From an uncultured beta proteobacterium (GTDB lineage: Bacteria; Pseudomonadota; Gammaproteobacteria; Burkholderiales; Burkholderiaceae_C), in the NCBI GenBank assembly GCA_903906695.1, contig CAIVLG010000285.1, positions 1 to 44,639 of the forward strand: 44,639 nt of DNA, read 5' to 3'. The translations under genes were made by a program, and so were the position numbers. Shown one piece after another: positions 16,175 to 28,196 of this stretch (position 1 is its first letter; each line of letters starts with the position of its first letter). The notes under the pieces are model-generated. The model was not told the origin of the DNA and ran no database searches. It saw nothing but the letters and a program-made list of their open reading frames with translations.

Positions 16175-18496
16175 ATGTCAGACAATTTGCGCGAAGCCGC
16201 GCTTGACTACCACCGGTACCCGAAGGCGGGCAAAATATCGGTCCATCCGACCAAGGCCATGGCGACCCAGCGCGACCTTGGGCTGGCCTACTCACCTGGG
16301 GTGGCCGAGGCCTGTCTGGCGATCGTTGACGACCCGCGCGAGGCCGGCAACCTGACCGCCCGCAACAATCTGGTGGCGGTCATTACCAACGGCACCGCAG
16401 TACTGGGCCTGGGCAATATCGGTCCACTGGCGGGCAAGCCAGTGATGGAGGGCAAGGGTTGCCTGTTCAAGAAGTTCGCCGACATCGACGTGTTCGACAT
16501 CGAACTCGATGAGCTCGATCCGGACAAACTGATAGACACCATTGCGCGCATGGAGCCCACTTTTGGCGGCATCAACCTGGAGGACATCAAGGCGCCCGAA
16601 TGTTTCTACATCGAGAAGAAACTTCGAGAGCGCATGAAGATCCCGGTCTTCCATGACGACCAGCACGGCACGGCCATCGTCGCCGCCGCCGCCATCCTGA
16701 ACGCGCTCAGGCACGTCGGCAAGGACATCAAAGAGGTCAAACTGGTAGTCTCAGGGGCTGGTGCAGCAGCCTTGGCCTGCCTCGACCTGATCGTCAGCCT
16801 CGGGCTGCCGCTGCGCAATGTGTTCGTGTCGGACATCGAGGGCGTGGTCTACGTTGGCCGCAAGGAGTTGATGGACCCGAACAAAGCGCGCTACGCGCAA
16901 GACACCTCGGCTCGCACGCTGGCCGATGTCATTGACGCTGCCGATATCTTTCTTGGCCTGTCGGCCGGCGGCGTGCTCAAGCCTGAGATGGTCAAGCGCA
17001 TGGCGCGCGACCCGGTCATCCTGGCGATGGCCAACCCGACGCCCGAGATCACGCCAGAAGAAGCGCTGGCAGCGCGCCCCGATGCAATTCTCGGGACCGG
17101 TCGATCGGACTATCCGAACCAGGTCAACAACGTCCTGTGTTTTCCGTTTATCTTCCGCGGTGCGCTCGATGTCGGCGCTACCACCATCAACGAGGCGATG
17201 AAGCTCGCCGCCGTGCGTGCCATTGCCGAACTGGCGCACGCCGAGATTCCCGAGGTCGTGGCCCAGGCTTATGGTGCAGTGGGCTTGCGCTTCGGTGCGC
17301 ATTACCTGATCCCCAAGCCTTTTGACCCACGCCTGATCGAGGTCGTGGCGCCAGCCGTGGCCCAGGCGGCGATGGACAGTGGTGTGGCCACGCGGCCGAT
17401 CCAGGACATGCCGGCCTACCGGCTGCGCCTGAGCCAGTTCGTCTACCAGACCGGCAGCGCCATGCAGCCGGTCTTCGCAGCTGCCAAGCGCCTATCCCAG
17501 AAGGCCCTCAAGCGCGTCGTCTACGCCGAAGGTGAAGATGAGCGCGTGCTGCGTGCAGCCCAGGTGGTGGTCGACGAGGGCTTGGCCCGCCCGCTTCTGG
17601 TGGGGCGACCTGAGGTGATTGCCGAGCGCATTGCGCAGTTTGGTTTGCGCTTGACGCTGGCGGGCGCCACTGACGGTGATTGCGAGTGCGTCAACCTGCT
17701 TGACCCGGCGGTCTATGGAGAAGCGGCGGATGCCTATTACCAGCTCAGCCGGCGCCGGGGTGTCTCGCGCGCCACCGCGCGGGCTGAAATGCGCAGCCGG
17801 GGCACATTGCTGGGCGCGACACTGGTTCGCCTTGGTAAAGCCGATGCCATGCTGTGCGGCGCTGTGGGTGGCTATGCTGACCATCTGCGCTATGTGCGCG
17901 AAGTGATTGGCTTGCGCCGGGGAAGCAACACCTTTGCTGCGATGCAGATGCTGATGTTGCCCGGGCGCCAACTGTTCATCTGCGATACGCATGTCAACGT
18001 CGATCCGACGGCCGAGCAGATCGTCGAGATCACGCTACTGGCAGCCGAAGAGGTGCGGCGTTTCGGTATCACACCGAGCGTGGCACTGCTGTCGCATTCG
18101 AGTTTTGGTGGTTCGGACGCACCTGCCGCGGTGAAGATGCGCGACGCGCTGGCGCTGCTGCAGGCGCGCGACCCCAAGCTGGCGGTCGATGGCGAGATGC
18201 GTGGCGACGCGGCCTTGTCGAAGGACATTCTTGACCGAGAATTCCCCGACTCCAACCTGTCCGGCGAGGCCAACGTACTGGTGATGCCCAACGTCGACGC
18301 CGCCAACATTTCGTACAACCTGCTGCGTATTGCCGCTGGCGGTGGCATCACCATCGGTGGCATTCTGCTTGGCGCGGCCCGGCCGGTACACATCCTGACG
18401 CCCTCGGCCACGGTACGCCGCATTGTCAACATGACGGCGTTGGCGGCGGTCGATGCCGGCAGCGTTGAGCGGCAGACAACGATCACAAACAACTGA
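16175..18496 (+). CDS. maeB: NADP-dependent malic enzyme (MaeB type)
   Basis: A 773-residue protein with a malic-enzyme domain (about 1-430) fused to a phosphotransacetylase-like domain (about 430-770), the usual MaeB architecture. It decarboxylates malate to pyruvate with reduction of NADP. Motifs include [19 protein letters not shown], the [12 protein letters not shown] dinucleotide loop and [13 protein letters not shown]. The ATG at 16175 has GGAG upstream. It sits between the oxidoreductase genes and dctA, so it plausibly makes the pyruvate that the oxidoreductase consumes when C4-dicarboxylates are imported. The 76 bases before it hold no other gene. Confidence 0.95.
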   Translation: MSDNLREAALDYHRYPKAGKISVHPTKAMATQRDLGLAYSPGVAEACLAIVDDPREAGNLTARNNLVAVITNGTAVLGLGNIGPLAGKPVMEGKGCLFKKFADIDVFDIELDELDPDKLIDTIARMEPTFGGINLEDIKAPECFYIEKKLRERMKIPVFHDDQHGTAIVAAAAILNALRHVGKDIKEVKLVVSGAGAAALACLDLIVSLGLPLRNVFVSDIEGVVYVGRKELMDPNKARYAQDTSARTLADVIDAADIFLGLSAGGVLKPEMVKRMARDPVILAMANPTPEITPEEALAARPDAILGTGRSDYPNQVNNVLCFPFIFRGALDVGATTINEAMKLAAVRAIAELAHAEIPEVVAQAYGAVGLRFGAHYLIPKPFDPRLIEVVAPAVAQAAMDSGVATRPIQDMPAYRLRLSQFVYQTGSAMQPVFAAAKRLSQKALKRVVYAEGEDERVLRAAQVVVDEGLARPLLVGRPEVIAERIAQFGLRLTLAGATDGDCECVNLLDPAVYGEAADAYYQLSRRRGVSRATARAEMRSRGTLLGATLVRLGKADAMLCGAVGGYADHLRYVREVIGLRRGSNTFAAMQMLMLPGRQLFICDTHVNVDPTAEQIVEITLLAAEEVRRFGITPSVALLSHSSFGGSDAPAAVKMRDALALLQARDPKLAVDGEMRGDAALSKDILDREFPDSNLSGEANVLVMPNVDAANISYNLLRIAAGGGITIGGILLGAARPVHILTPSATVRRIVNMTALAAVDAGSVERQTTITNN

Positions 18497-18507
18497 CGGA
18501 GCAATTC

Positions 18508-19851
18508 ATGGACAAAGACCCCACCCACAAGCCGCTTTATAAGTCGCTCTATTTCCAGGTCATCACGGCGATCGTCATCGGCGTCTTGCTGGGTCACTTT
18601 TACCCCGAGACCGGCGTCGCGATGAAGCCGTTCGGCGACGGCTTCATCAAGCTGATCAAGATGATCATCGCACCCATCATCTTTTGCACTGTGGTGGTGG
18701 GAATCGCCGGCATGGAGGACATGAAAAAGGTCGGCAAGACGGGTGGCCTTGCGCTGTTGTACTTCGAGGTCGTCAGCAGTGTGGCGCTGCTGGTCGGGCT
18801 GGTGATTATCAACCTGGTGCAGCCAGGCGCGGGCATGAATATCGATCCCGCCTCGCTCGACACCAAAGGTCTCGCGGCCTACACCGGGCCGGGCAAGATG
18901 ACTGGAACGGTGGACTTCCTGCTCAACGTCATCCCAAGCACTGTGGTCGATGCTTTTGCCAAGGGTGAGATCCTGCAGGTACTGTTGTTTTCTGTGATGT
19001 TCGGTTTTGCCCTGCACAAGTTTGGTGGCCGCGGCACTCTAGTGTTCGACATTATCGAGAAGGGCTCGCATGTGCTGTTCTCGATCGTTGGCTTCATCAT
19101 GAAAGTTGCGCCCATCGGCGCCTTCGGTGCCATGGCCTTCACCATCGGCAAATACGGTGTCGGTTCGCTGCTGTCGCTGGGCAAGTTGATGGGTACGTTT
19201 TATGCCACTTGCCTGTTCTTCATCTTTGTGGTGCTCGGCCTTGTCGCCAGGTTCCACGGTTTCTCGGTGTGGAAATTCATCAAGTACATCAAGGAGGAGT
19301 TGCTGATCGTTCTGGGTACCTCCAGCAGCGAGTCGGTGTTGCCGCGCATGATGGTCAAGATGGAAAACCTCGGCGCCAAGAAGTCGGTGGTCGGCCTGGT
19401 GATACCGACCGGCTATTCGTTCAATCTTGACGGCACCTCGATCTACCTCACGATGGCCGCTGTGTTTATTGCCCAGGCCACCAATACGCCGATGACGTTG
19501 ATGCAGCAAATTACCTTGCTGGGCGTGTTGTTGCTGACCTCCAAGGGCGCGGCCGGGGTGACCGGCAGCGGCTTCATTGTGCTGGCGGCGACACTGTCGG
19601 CGGTCGGCGGGGTACCGGTGGCGGGGCTGGCGCTGATCCTGGGCATCGACCGCTTCATGTCGGAGGCGCGCGCCTTGACCAACCTGATTGGCAACGGTGT
19701 GGCGACCATCGTGGTTGCCAAGTGGACCGGCGATCTTGACGTCAAGCGCTTGCGGCGGCAGTTGAACAACGAAACCGACGCCGAAGCCGAGGAGCCGGAG
19801 GAAGTGCTCGACCAGATCGAGCAGCACATGCCGGTACCGGCAAAGGGCTGA
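18508..19851 (+). CDS. dctA: C4-dicarboxylate:proton/Na symporter DctA
   Basis: A 447-residue inner-membrane carrier of the DAACS family that imports succinate, fumarate and malate. Visible signatures include the start [20 protein letters not shown], the serine-rich loop [26 protein letters not shown] and [20 protein letters not shown], all substrate-site motifs of the family. The acidic C-terminal tail is cytoplasmic. It starts 11 bases after maeB with a GGAG site and is followed by the DctB/DctD-type regulators. It is therefore likely transcribed from the sigma54 promoter at 11545 and subject to its own sensor. Confidence 0.95.
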   Translation: MDKDPTHKPLYKSLYFQVITAIVIGVLLGHFYPETGVAMKPFGDGFIKLIKMIIAPIIFCTVVVGIAGMEDMKKVGKTGGLALLYFEVVSSVALLVGLVIINLVQPGAGMNIDPASLDTKGLAAYTGPGKMTGTVDFLLNVIPSTVVDAFAKGEILQVLLFSVMFGFALHKFGGRGTLVFDIIEKGSHVLFSIVGFIMKVAPIGAFGAMAFTIGKYGVGSLLSLGKLMGTFYATCLFFIFVVLGLVARFHGFSVWKFIKYIKEELLIVLGTSSSESVLPRMMVKMENLGAKKSVVGLVIPTGYSFNLDGTSIYLTMAAVFIAQATNTPMTLMQQITLLGVLLLTSKGAAGVTGSGFIVLAATLSAVGGVPVAGLALILGIDRFMSEARALTNLIGNGVATIVVAKWTGDLDVKRLRRQLNNETDAEAEEPEEVLDQIEQHMPVPAKG

Positions 19852-19894
19852 TTACCCTGATTCCACTGGGCACGCTTCGTGGCACACTGAGCGG

Positions 19895-21758
19895 ATGCCA
19901 CTTACCGAGTTTTGGACCCGTATGCCACAGACGACGAAACGCCCGTTGGGGTGGCTTGCCGCTTTGGTGATTGTCACGGCTTTCGTGCTGGCCGGCCATG
20001 CACTTGCCATGCGCTCCGGGCTGGAGCGACTGCGCGAGGCGGCCGGGCACCGGCTCGACATGGTGGGTGCCGGCCTGGAGAGCGATCTGGCGCGTTTCGA
20101 GTACCTGCCTTCGCTGCTGGAGATGACACCCGGCGTTTTCGCCCTGCTCGCTGATCCGGACAACCCTAGCCTGCGCAATGAGGTCAATCGTTACCTGCAG
20201 GGCATCAATGCCACGGTCGGGGTTTCCAATCTGTATGTGATGGACCTTACCGGCCTGGCCCTGGCCGCTTCCGACTGGAACGATCCCGGCACGCCGGTGG
20301 GCACCGATTTTTCGTTTCGACCTTATGTGAAGGAGGCGTTAGCCTATGGCCGTGGCCACTTTTACGGCATTGGCATCACCAGCAAGCGCGCTGGCTACTA
20401 CCTGTCTTACGCCTTGCGCCAGCAGGGCCGGCAACTCGGTGTAGCCACAGTGAAGATCAATCTTGAAGAGGCCGAAACGGCTTGGAAGAAACTCCCTGGC
20501 AATGTGCTGCTGGTCGATGAGCGCGGCGTGGTGATATTGTCTTCGCGCGAGGAGTGGAAATTCAGGCCGTTGGCACCTTTGGCAGCGCAGGCGCTGGCGG
20601 ATATTGCCAGCACGCGGCCCTACGGCGAAGCCAAGCTGGCGGCACTGGACTGGCGCGTGACGGACGGCCAGGTTGGCGACGCGACGGTGGTCATCCTGGA
20701 CGGCGTTGGCTACCTGACCTCGGCGCGGCCTTTGCGCCAGTCCGGTTGGCGCTTGTTGGTGCTGGACGATGTGGCACCGGTGCGCGCCGCGGCACGCAAT
20801 CTTGCCGTTACCACTGCGCTGGGCGCGGCGGTGCTGCTATTGCTGGCGCTGTTGCTGTGGCAACGTCAGCGCGCGGTGCGTCAGAAGCTCGCCAGCCGAA
20901 CGGCCCTGCAGGCGGCACACGACGACCTGGAAGTCAAGGTTGCGGCGCGCACTGCCGAATTACGCAGCGCCGTAGCTTTGTTGGGCGATGAGGTGGAGGT
21001 GCGCAAGGCGGTGGAGGCCGATCTGCGGGCCACGCAGAGCGAACTCGTGCATGCCGGGAAAATGGCGACGCTGGGACAAATGTCGGCTGGTGTAGTGCAC
21101 GAGCTCAACCAGCCGCTGGGCGCCTTGCGCACGCTGTCCGACAACGCCTGCGTGCTGCTTGAGCAGGACCGGCTGAGTGACGTGCGTGGCAATCTGCTGC
21201 GCATTGCGCACCTGGTGGATCGCCTCGGACGCCTGACCTACCAACTCAAGGCGTTTGCCCATAAAGCCGGTTCCCAGCGCGTGCCTGTGGATTTGCAGCA
21301 GGTCATTGCCAATGCGCAGTTTCTGGTGTCCCAGCGGCTTCGCGACAACGGCGTGGAATTGGTGGTGCAGGTGCAGCCGGCCGGTCTGGCCGCATTGGCC
21401 GACGAGGCACGGCTGGAACAGGTTTTGGTCAATCTGCTGGGCAACGCCATTGACGCCATGCAGGCCTCGCCGCCGCGACGCCTGCGGGTAGAGGCCAGTG
21501 CAGTCGGCGCGGCCTTGGATCATTGCCTGATTCAGGTCAGCGACACCGGCCCCGGCGTTCGCGCCGATATCCTGCCCCGACTGTTTGAGCCTTTCATCAC
21601 CAGCAAACCGGCCGGCGCCGGTTTGGGGCTGGGCTTGATGATCTCGGCGCACATTGTGCGCGAGTTTGGTGGCAGCCTTCGGGCATGCCAAATGGACGGC
21701 GCGGGCGCCTGCTTTGAAATCGAGTTGCCGCGGGCAAAGACACAGAGGACTGAAATCG

Positions 21759-21766
<8 letters not shown>
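19895..21766 (+). CDS. dctB: DctB-type sensor histidine kinase
   Basis: A 623-residue membrane kinase. A first transmembrane helix (about 16-34), a periplasmic sensing region of about 250 residues and a second helix (about 302-322) precede a coiled linker, a HisKA domain with phosphoryl-acceptor H402 in GVVHELNQPLGA, and a HATPase domain with NLLGNAIDAM, DTGPGV and GAGLGLGL. This is the DctB layout. The context (dctA upstream, sigma54 regulator overlapping by 8 bases) supports C4-dicarboxylate sensing. The start is uncertain: ATG 19895 and ATG 19922 are both possible and neither has a clear ribosome site. Confidence 0.87.
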
Positions 21767-23117
<1,351 letters not shown>

Positions 23118-23123
23118 GGCGAG

Positions 23124-23633
23124 TCAGACCTCGCTGAGCAGTTTGGCCAGCTGCGTCAACGCGTGCTGTACGGTGGCAGCCCGCACCTCAGCGCGGTCAC
23201 CGCTGAAGCAGCATTTTTCGGTGACAAGCTGTCCCGGCACGGCAAAGCCGAACCAGACCGTTCCGACTGGTTTCGCCGGACTGCCACCGGCCGGACCGGC
23301 AACACCGGTGACGGCGACCGCCACCTGGGCATGCGAGTGAGCCAGCGCGCCTGTCACCATGGCGCGTGCCACGCCTTCACAGACGGCACCGGCGCGGCGT
23401 AGCAGGCGCTCTTGGACGCCCAGCAGTTCCATCTTGGCATCGTTAGAGTAGGTGACAAAGCCACGCTCAAACCAGGCACTCGATCCGGCCAGGTCGGTGC
23501 AGGCCGCGGCAATCAAGCCGCCGGTACAGCTCTCGGCAGTGACCAGTTTGAGCTCCTTTTCAATGAGCAGTTGGGCCAGCGAAGCCAACAGCTCGGGCCT
23601 TGACAGTCCGGTTTTTGCCGAGGACGGTGTCAT
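23124..23633 (-). CDS. CinA-family nicotinamide-nucleotide amidohydrolase (PncC type)
   Basis: A 169-residue single-domain protein equal to the C-terminal CinA domain. The motifs TAESCTGGLIAA, GFVTYSNDAK and VTGVAGPAGGSPAKPVGTV are diagnostic. Members deamidate NMN to nicotinate mononucleotide in pyridine-nucleotide salvage. The N-terminal molybdopterin-binding-like domain of long CinA is absent, which is normal for PncC/YgaD proteins. Its ATG overlaps the pgpA stop as ATGA. Confidence 0.92.
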   Translation of the reverse strand: MTPSSAKTGLSRPELLASLAQLLIEKELKLVTAESCTGGLIAAACTDLAGSSAWFERGFVTYSNDAKMELLGVQERLLRRAGAVCEGVARAMVTGALAHSHAQVAVAVTGVAGPAGGSPAKPVGTVWFGFAVPGQLVTEKCCFSGDRAEVRAATVQHALTQLAKLLSEV

Positions 23634-24193
23634 AGAAGAAACCTCCAGGCTGCAATAACGAACAGGGTGCAGCCGGCTGCCACCAGGTCGTCGAACATGA
23701 TGCCAAAGCCGGCCTTGCGCCAGGCGCCGGGGTCGCTCGTCGTATCGACATCATGGAACAGTTCGTCGGCCCAGCCGACCGGTCCCGGCTTGATGGCATC
23801 GAAAAAGCGGAACAGGCCGAATGCGACGAACTGGCCCCAGAAACCGGCGGGTGAGACCAGCCACAGCACCAGCCAGAACGCCGCAATTTCATCCCACACC
23901 ACGCTGCCGGGGTCGAGCTGGCGCATATTCCTGGCAGTGACGCTGCAGGCCCACCAGCCCAGTGGCATCGAAGCGGCGATCAGCCAAGCCCAGCGCAGGT
24001 CATTCATCCACGGTTGCAAGATCCAGAACGCCAACCAGGCCCACAAGGTGCCGACGGTACCGGGGGCAAGCGGGCTCAAGCCGGAGCCAAAACCCAGCGC
24101 GATGAAGTGCGCGGGTTGCTCCAGCATGAAGCGGGCGCCGGGTCGCACCGGCCCAAGTGCCACCGGGGTTGGAGTCACAGCGTTTTCAGGCAT
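23630..24193 (-). CDS. pgpA: Phosphatidylglycerophosphatase A
   Basis: A 187-residue membrane phosphatase that removes the phosphate from phosphatidylglycerophosphate in phospholipid synthesis. GSGLSPLAPGTVGTL, VWDEIAAFW, FRFFDAIKPGPVG and GIMFDDLVAA are the conserved PgpA motifs, and four hydrophobic segments are visible. The start at ATG 24193 (MPENAVTP) is taken because longer extensions are low-complexity. In many Proteobacteria pgpA directly follows thiL; here a DUF4143 ATPase gene lies between them. Confidence 0.92.
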   Translation of the reverse strand: MPENAVTPTPVALGPVRPGARFMLEQPAHFIALGFGSGLSPLAPGTVGTLWAWLAFWILQPWMNDLRWAWLIAASMPLGWWACSVTARNMRQLDPGSVVWDEIAAFWLVLWLVSPAGFWGQFVAFGLFRFFDAIKPGPVGWADELFHDVDTTSDPGAWRKAGFGIMFDDLVAAGCTLFVIAAWRFLL

Positions 24194-24237
24194 GGCGCGA
24201 TGCCAAGCTGTCGTGTAAGCGCCGAGGGCAGAGCATC

Positions 24238-25413
24238 TTACCCCTGCTGCGGCTCGGCAAAGCGCTGCCAACTGATGCAGCGCACGCCGTCGCGGGTGTA
24301 GTTCTCTGGTGCGCCGTGAATCAGCCAGGGTGCGGGTGCCGGTTCGGTCACAAAGCGTGAGGCGCGTTGACCGGCGCGCACCAGGTCTGGCGTGATGGTC
24401 TGGCTGGATTTGATCTCCACGCATTGCAGTCCGTGTTCGGTTTCGAACACCAGATCGGCTTCCAAGCCGTTGTTGTCGCGCCAGAAATAGAGGTCGGTGG
24501 GCAAGCCCCGGTTCAGACGAAACTTGCGAAATTCGTTCAGCACCCAGGTCTCGAAAAGGGCACCCCGCATCGGGTGTAGTGCCAACAACTGTGGGTCTCG
24601 GATGCCGACCAGCCAGGCGGCCAGGCCGGCGTCGGTAAAGTACAGCTTGGGTGTTTTGACCAGGCGTTTGCCGAAATTGCGGTGGTAGGGGGGTAGCAAA
24701 AAGAGTAGGTCGCTGGATTCCAGTACCGAGAGCCATTGCCGCGCTGTGGTGTGACTGACGCCGGCATCCGTGGCCAGTGACACCAGGTTCAGCAAGGTGC
24801 CGCTGCGCCCCGCACACAGGCGTACAAAGCGTTGAAAAGTAGTGAGATTTTGTACCTGCAGGAGCTGGCGCACGTCGCGTTCAATGTAGGTGAGGACGTA
24901 GGAGCCAAACCAGTCGTTAGCGTCCATGGCGGTGCACTGGTTTTGCCAAAGTGCCGGATACGCGCCCCGCCAAAGATGGGTGTGAAGGTCATCGCTGATC
25001 CCCAGTTTGATCTCCGATAAGGCCAAGGGCAATAAGCGAGCGAGCCCAACGCGCCCGGCCAGCGACTGCGTGATACCCGTCATAAGCCCGAACTGTTGCG
25101 ATCCGGTCAGAATAAAGCGACCTGGCGCGCGGTCGGCATCCACCATCCCTTGCAAGTGAGAAAACAGGTCTGGCCAGCGCTGGGCCTCGTCGAAGATGGC
25201 GCCTCGCGCAAATCGTTGCAAAAACCCGCGCGGGTCAGTTTGGGCAAAGCTGAGTTCTACCGGGTCCTCCAGGGACACATAGGGTTTGGCGCCAAACACC
25301 TGCCGCACCAATGTGGTCTTGCCCGATTGCCTGGGACCTGTGACGGCCACGACGGGAAACTGCATTGCCATGCGTTGCAGCGCAATGGATACGTCTCGGG
25401 GAAATAAAGTCAT
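24238..25413 (-). CDS. AAA ATPase with DUF4143 domain
   Basis: A 391-residue protein of the AAA_14 plus DUF4143 family. Walker A GPRQSGKTTL lies near the N-terminus, Walker B is AIFDEAQRW, sensor-like FILTGSQQF follows, and the C-terminal DUF4143 part contains LYFWRDNNGLEADLV and CVEIKSS, a nuclease-fold-like core. Family members are common in accessory positions and their role is not established. The gene separates thiL from pgpA, and its ATG lies in an AT-rich dyad unlike the surrounding GC-rich DNA, which suggests later insertion. Confidence 0.85.
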   Translation of the reverse strand: MTLFPRDVSIALQRMAMQFPVVAVTGPRQSGKTTLVRQVFGAKPYVSLEDPVELSFAQTDPRGFLQRFARGAIFDEAQRWPDLFSHLQGMVDADRAPGRFILTGSQQFGLMTGITQSLAGRVGLARLLPLALSEIKLGISDDLHTHLWRGAYPALWQNQCTAMDANDWFGSYVLTYIERDVRQLLQVQNLTTFQRFVRLCAGRSGTLLNLVSLATDAGVSHTTARQWLSVLESSDLLFLLPPYHRNFGKRLVKTPKLYFTDAGLAAWLVGIRDPQLLALHPMRGALFETWVLNEFRKFRLNRGLPTDLYFWRDNNGLEADLVFETEHGLQCVEIKSSQTITPDLVRAGQRASRFVTEPAPAPWLIHGAPENYTRDGVRCISWQRFAEPQQG

Positions 25414-25444
25414 ACAAATTGAATAAATGATATTCGTATTGTAT
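25412..25444. promoter_or_regulatory. AT-rich dyad overlapping the ATPase start
   Basis: Two 14-base arms (ATACAAATTGAATA and TATTCGTATTGTAT, 11 of 14 complementary) flank AATGA. The dyad covers the start codon of the DUF4143 ATPase gene and its likely promoter. It may be an operator for self-regulation or a trace of insertion; the sequence alone does not decide. Confidence 0.45.
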
Positions 25445-25449
25445 AAAAC

Positions 25450-26448
25450 TCAGGCAAAGTGATCAAACGAGCTGTACTTGTTAGGTAGCTCCCGGCCCTC
25501 GCTGTCGACCAAACGCAGGCCGCTTTGCTGCTCGATCTGCCCGATCCGGGTGACTGCGGTCTGGCTGCTGCTGGCCGCGTTGGCCACCCGGGCGCGGGCG
25601 GCGGGCGGTGCCGTGAACAACAGTTCGTAATCGTCACCGCCGGCCAGCGCCCAACTGCGCCAATGGTTCTGCGCAATTTCGCTGCCTGGCCGTGGCGTGG
25701 TAGCTGCGCATAAAGCACGGGCGGCGACCAGGCTTGCCGCCAGATCGGCCTCGACGGTGGCGCCCACGCCGGATTGCTGCAGGATGTGGCCCAGATCACC
25801 GAGCAGGCCGTCGCTGACATCAATCGCTGCCGTGGCAATACCACGCAAGGCCAGTCCCAGTGCAACTCGGGGTGTGGGCTGCTCCATGCGAGCACGAGCT
25901 GCTTCAAACACCGGTGCCGGCACCGACACGGTGCCACGAAATACTTCCAGCGCCAGCCGCGCATCGCCGAGCGTGCCACTGACGTAAAGGTCGTCACCGG
26001 CGCACGCGCCGTTGCGCAGCAAGGCAAGCGAGCGTCCGTCCACGACCGGTACTTCACCCAACACCGTGATGCAGATATTCAGCGGCCCTTGGGTCGTGTC
26101 GCCGCCAATGAGTTCGCAGCCGTGCGCGTTTGCCAGTGCCAGCAAGCCCTCGGCAAACTCGGCCAGCCAGTTCTCGTCAACGCGTGGCAGCGCCAGCGCC
26201 AGGGTAAAGGCGAGAGGTTTGGCACCGCAGGCGGCGAGGTCGCTCAGATTCACGGCTAGCGCCTTGTGGCCGAGTTTGCGCGGATCGACGGTGCTGAGGA
26301 AGTGTCGGCCTTCGAGCAGCATGTCGCTGGAGATAGCCAACTGCATGCCAGGCCCCGGCTGTAGCAAGGCACAGTCATCGCCGACGCCAAGCGCCGCGCG
26401 TTGCACCGGACGCTGGAAGTAGCGAGCGATCAGGTCAAATTCACCCAT
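25450..26448 (-). CDS. thiL: Thiamine-monophosphate kinase
   Basis: A 332-residue AIR-synthase-fold kinase that phosphorylates thiamine monophosphate to the diphosphate cofactor. It starts GEFDLIARYF and carries GVGDDCALL, SDMLLEGRHF, NLSDLAACGAKP, GGDTTQG and IDVSDGLLGDL, the metal- and substrate-binding motifs of ThiL. It starts 3 bases after apaG on the same strand, so they are probably co-transcribed. There is no room for a thiamine riboswitch before it. Confidence 0.95.
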   Translation of the reverse strand: MGEFDLIARYFQRPVQRAALGVGDDCALLQPGPGMQLAISSDMLLEGRHFLSTVDPRKLGHKALAVNLSDLAACGAKPLAFTLALALPRVDENWLAEFAEGLLALANAHGCELIGGDTTQGPLNICITVLGEVPVVDGRSLALLRNGACAGDDLYVSGTLGDARLALEVFRGTVSVPAPVFEAARARMEQPTPRVALGLALRGIATAAIDVSDGLLGDLGHILQQSGVGATVEADLAASLVAARALCAATTPRPGSEIAQNHWRSWALAGGDDYELLFTAPPAARARVANAASSSQTAVTRIGQIEQQSGLRLVDSEGRELPNKYSSFDHFA

Positions 26449-26451
26449 CGC

Positions 26452-26844
26452 TTAGTGCAGGGTGCGCCGGCCATCGTCGGCGCTCAGTGCGTCGAGGACA
26501 AACATCGGCACGTCGGTGTCGAACTTTTCACCGTCTTCAGCGACGCAAAAAAAGCTGCCGTGCATCGTGCCGGTCGGGGTGCGCAGGCGGGTGCCGCTGG
26601 TGTACTGAAACCTCTGCCCGGGTTGCAGCAGGGGTTGATGCCCGACCACGCCGAGTCCGCGGACACGCTCGGTATGGCCATTGGCGTCATTGATGTTCCA
26701 ACTGCGCGAGATCAGCTGCGCAGCCACTTCACCCACATTGCTGATCGTGACGGTATACGAAAACGCATACAGACCCTGCCGCGGATCCGACTGGTCGGCC
26801 AGATAGCGGGGCATCACCTCAACTCGAAACTGGTACTTGGGCAT
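26452..26844 (-). CDS. apaG: ApaG protein
   Basis: A 130-residue ApaG/Co2+-MgD family protein with a fibronectin-like beta-sandwich. YTVTISNVG, LISRSWNI, VRGLGVVGHQPLLQPG and TPTGTMHGSF are the conserved stretches. Its biochemical role is not settled. It is divergent from rpe across 31 bases, the apaG/rpe pairing I recall as common in Burkholderiales. Confidence 0.95.
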   Translation of the reverse strand: MPKYQFRVEVMPRYLADQSDPRQGLYAFSYTVTISNVGEVAAQLISRSWNINDANGHTERVRGLGVVGHQPLLQPGQRFQYTSGTRLRTPTGTMHGSFFCVAEDGEKFDTDVPMFVLDALSADDGRRTLH

Positions 26845-26875
26845 GGCGTCATCCTATCCTGTTTAAACTCCGGTC

Positions 26876-27553
26876 ATGAGCTACCGCATCGCCCCTTCCA
26901 TTCTCGCCGCCGACTTTGCACGTCTGGGTGATGAAATCAAAAACGTCATTGCTGCCGGCTGCGACTGGATTCACTTCGACGTGATGGACAACCATTACGT
27001 TCCCAATCTCACCTTCGGCCCGATGATTTGCAGTGCGCTCAAACCACACGCCAAGACGGCAGCCGGTGTCGCGGTGCCGATCGATGTGCACCTGATGGTG
27101 CAACCGGTCGATGCGCTGGCCGGTGCCTTTGTGGAGGCCGGAGCCGACCTGATCAGTTTTCACCCGGATGCGGTCAGCCACGTGCACCGCAGCATCCAGG
27201 CGATCCAGGGTCAGGGCTGCAAGGTCGGACTCGTGTTCAATCCGGCCCAGCCGCTGGATGTGCTGGACTGGGTTATCGAAGATCTGGATCTGATTCTGGT
27301 CATGAGCGTCAACCCGGGCTTTGGTGGGCAGGGATTCATAGACTCTGCTTTGCGCAAGATCGAGGAGGTGCGTCGGCGCATCACGGCCAGTGGCAAGGAC
27401 ATTCGCCTGGAAGTTGACGGCGGCATCAAGGTCGACAACATCCGCCGCGTTGCCGATGCCGGCGCCGATACCTTTGTCGCCGGTAGCGCCATCTTTGGCA
27501 AACCCGATTACCGCTCTGTGGTCAGCGCGATGCGGGCCGCGCTGACCAGCTAG
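26876..27553 (+). CDS. rpe: Ribulose-phosphate 3-epimerase
   Basis: A 225-residue TIM-barrel enzyme interconverting ribulose 5-phosphate and xylulose 5-phosphate. Catalytic motifs [20 protein letters not shown]-type [19 protein letters not shown] and EVDGGIK are all intact. In many Burkholderiales gph and trpEG follow rpe; here the type II secretion genes intervene. It is convergent with gspC, 22 bases away. Confidence 0.96.
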   Translation: MSYRIAPSILAADFARLGDEIKNVIAAGCDWIHFDVMDNHYVPNLTFGPMICSALKPHAKTAAGVAVPIDVHLMVQPVDALAGAFVEAGADLISFHPDAVSHVHRSIQAIQGQGCKVGLVFNPAQPLDVLDWVIEDLDLILVMSVNPGFGGQGFIDSALRKIEEVRRRITASGKDIRLEVDGGIKVDNIRRVADAGADTFVAGSAIFGKPDYRSVVSAMRAALTS

Positions 27554-27575
27554 AGTCGCCGTCGTGGCAGACCCT

Positions 27576-28148
27576 TTATTCAGAACTTGATCCGGCTCTG
27601 GCTCTGACCCTGGCAGGCCTTGCCGCACCGGGAGTTGGCCTTTCTTCAGCCGGGGCTGTTTTCGCTTCCACCAACGGGACCGGCTTGCCTTCACTTGGGG
27701 CCAGCATGGGCAGTTCGAGCGAAAAAGACGCTGGCGCCTCGGCACTGGGCGCCAGCGCTGCGCTGCGCGGTGCCAGCGAGCGTAGCACCAGGTTGTCGTT
27801 GACGGCCGCACCCACCTGGTAAGGTCTGGCGGGCTTGCCGTCGACCGAAATCAAGGCGTAGCCACGGTTAGCTCCGGTGGCTAGCACACCCATCAATTTG
27901 AAGTGACTGGCCGCGCTGTCGGCCAGTGCCACGGTAGCCGCTTTTTGCCCGCCGCCGAGCAGGCGTGCCACCACTTGCGGGTCAGTCTGGTCGACTCGGG
28001 AAAAAGCGGGCGCAGCAGGCAGCACGGGGTTCGCAGCGGCGCTGGCGCTCCACTTCAGCACCCAATAGGCGGTACTGGCAGCGGCCAGGGCGGCGACCAA
28101 AAAGGTGGCAATGCGCAGTCGCCAGATGCCCGGTGTTTGACTCTTCAT
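27576..28148 (-). CDS. gspC: Type II secretion protein C (GspC)
   Basis: A 190-residue bitopic inner-membrane protein with a short cytoplasmic start, one transmembrane helix (about residues 10-30) and a periplasmic homology-region domain (LLGGGQKA, FKLMGVLATG, YALISVDGKPARPYQVG, VLRSLAPRSAAL). This HR domain bridges the inner-membrane platform to the GspD secretin. There is no PDZ or coiled-coil domain; the tail is Pro/Ala rich. It is transcribed away from gspG-F, with 48 bases between the two starts. A TATGATAAT box lies only 6 bases before its ATG, so its mRNA leader may be very short. Confidence 0.85.
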   Translation of the reverse strand: MKSQTPGIWRLRIATFLVAALAAASTAYWVLKWSASAAANPVLPAAPAFSRVDQTDPQVVARLLGGGQKAATVALADSAASHFKLMGVLATGANRGYALISVDGKPARPYQVGAAVNDNLVLRSLAPRSAALAPSAEAPASFSLELPMLAPSEGKPVPLVEAKTAPAEERPTPGAARPARVRARAGSSSE

Positions 28149-28196
28149 GGAACGATTATCATAGAAGCGCCAAAGTTTTGAAAGTGATGCAAGTCC

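Noticed and set aside
26449..26451. Thiamine riboswitch for thiL
   Set aside because: Only 3 bases separate apaG and thiL, and no THI-box-like sequence was seen further upstream.
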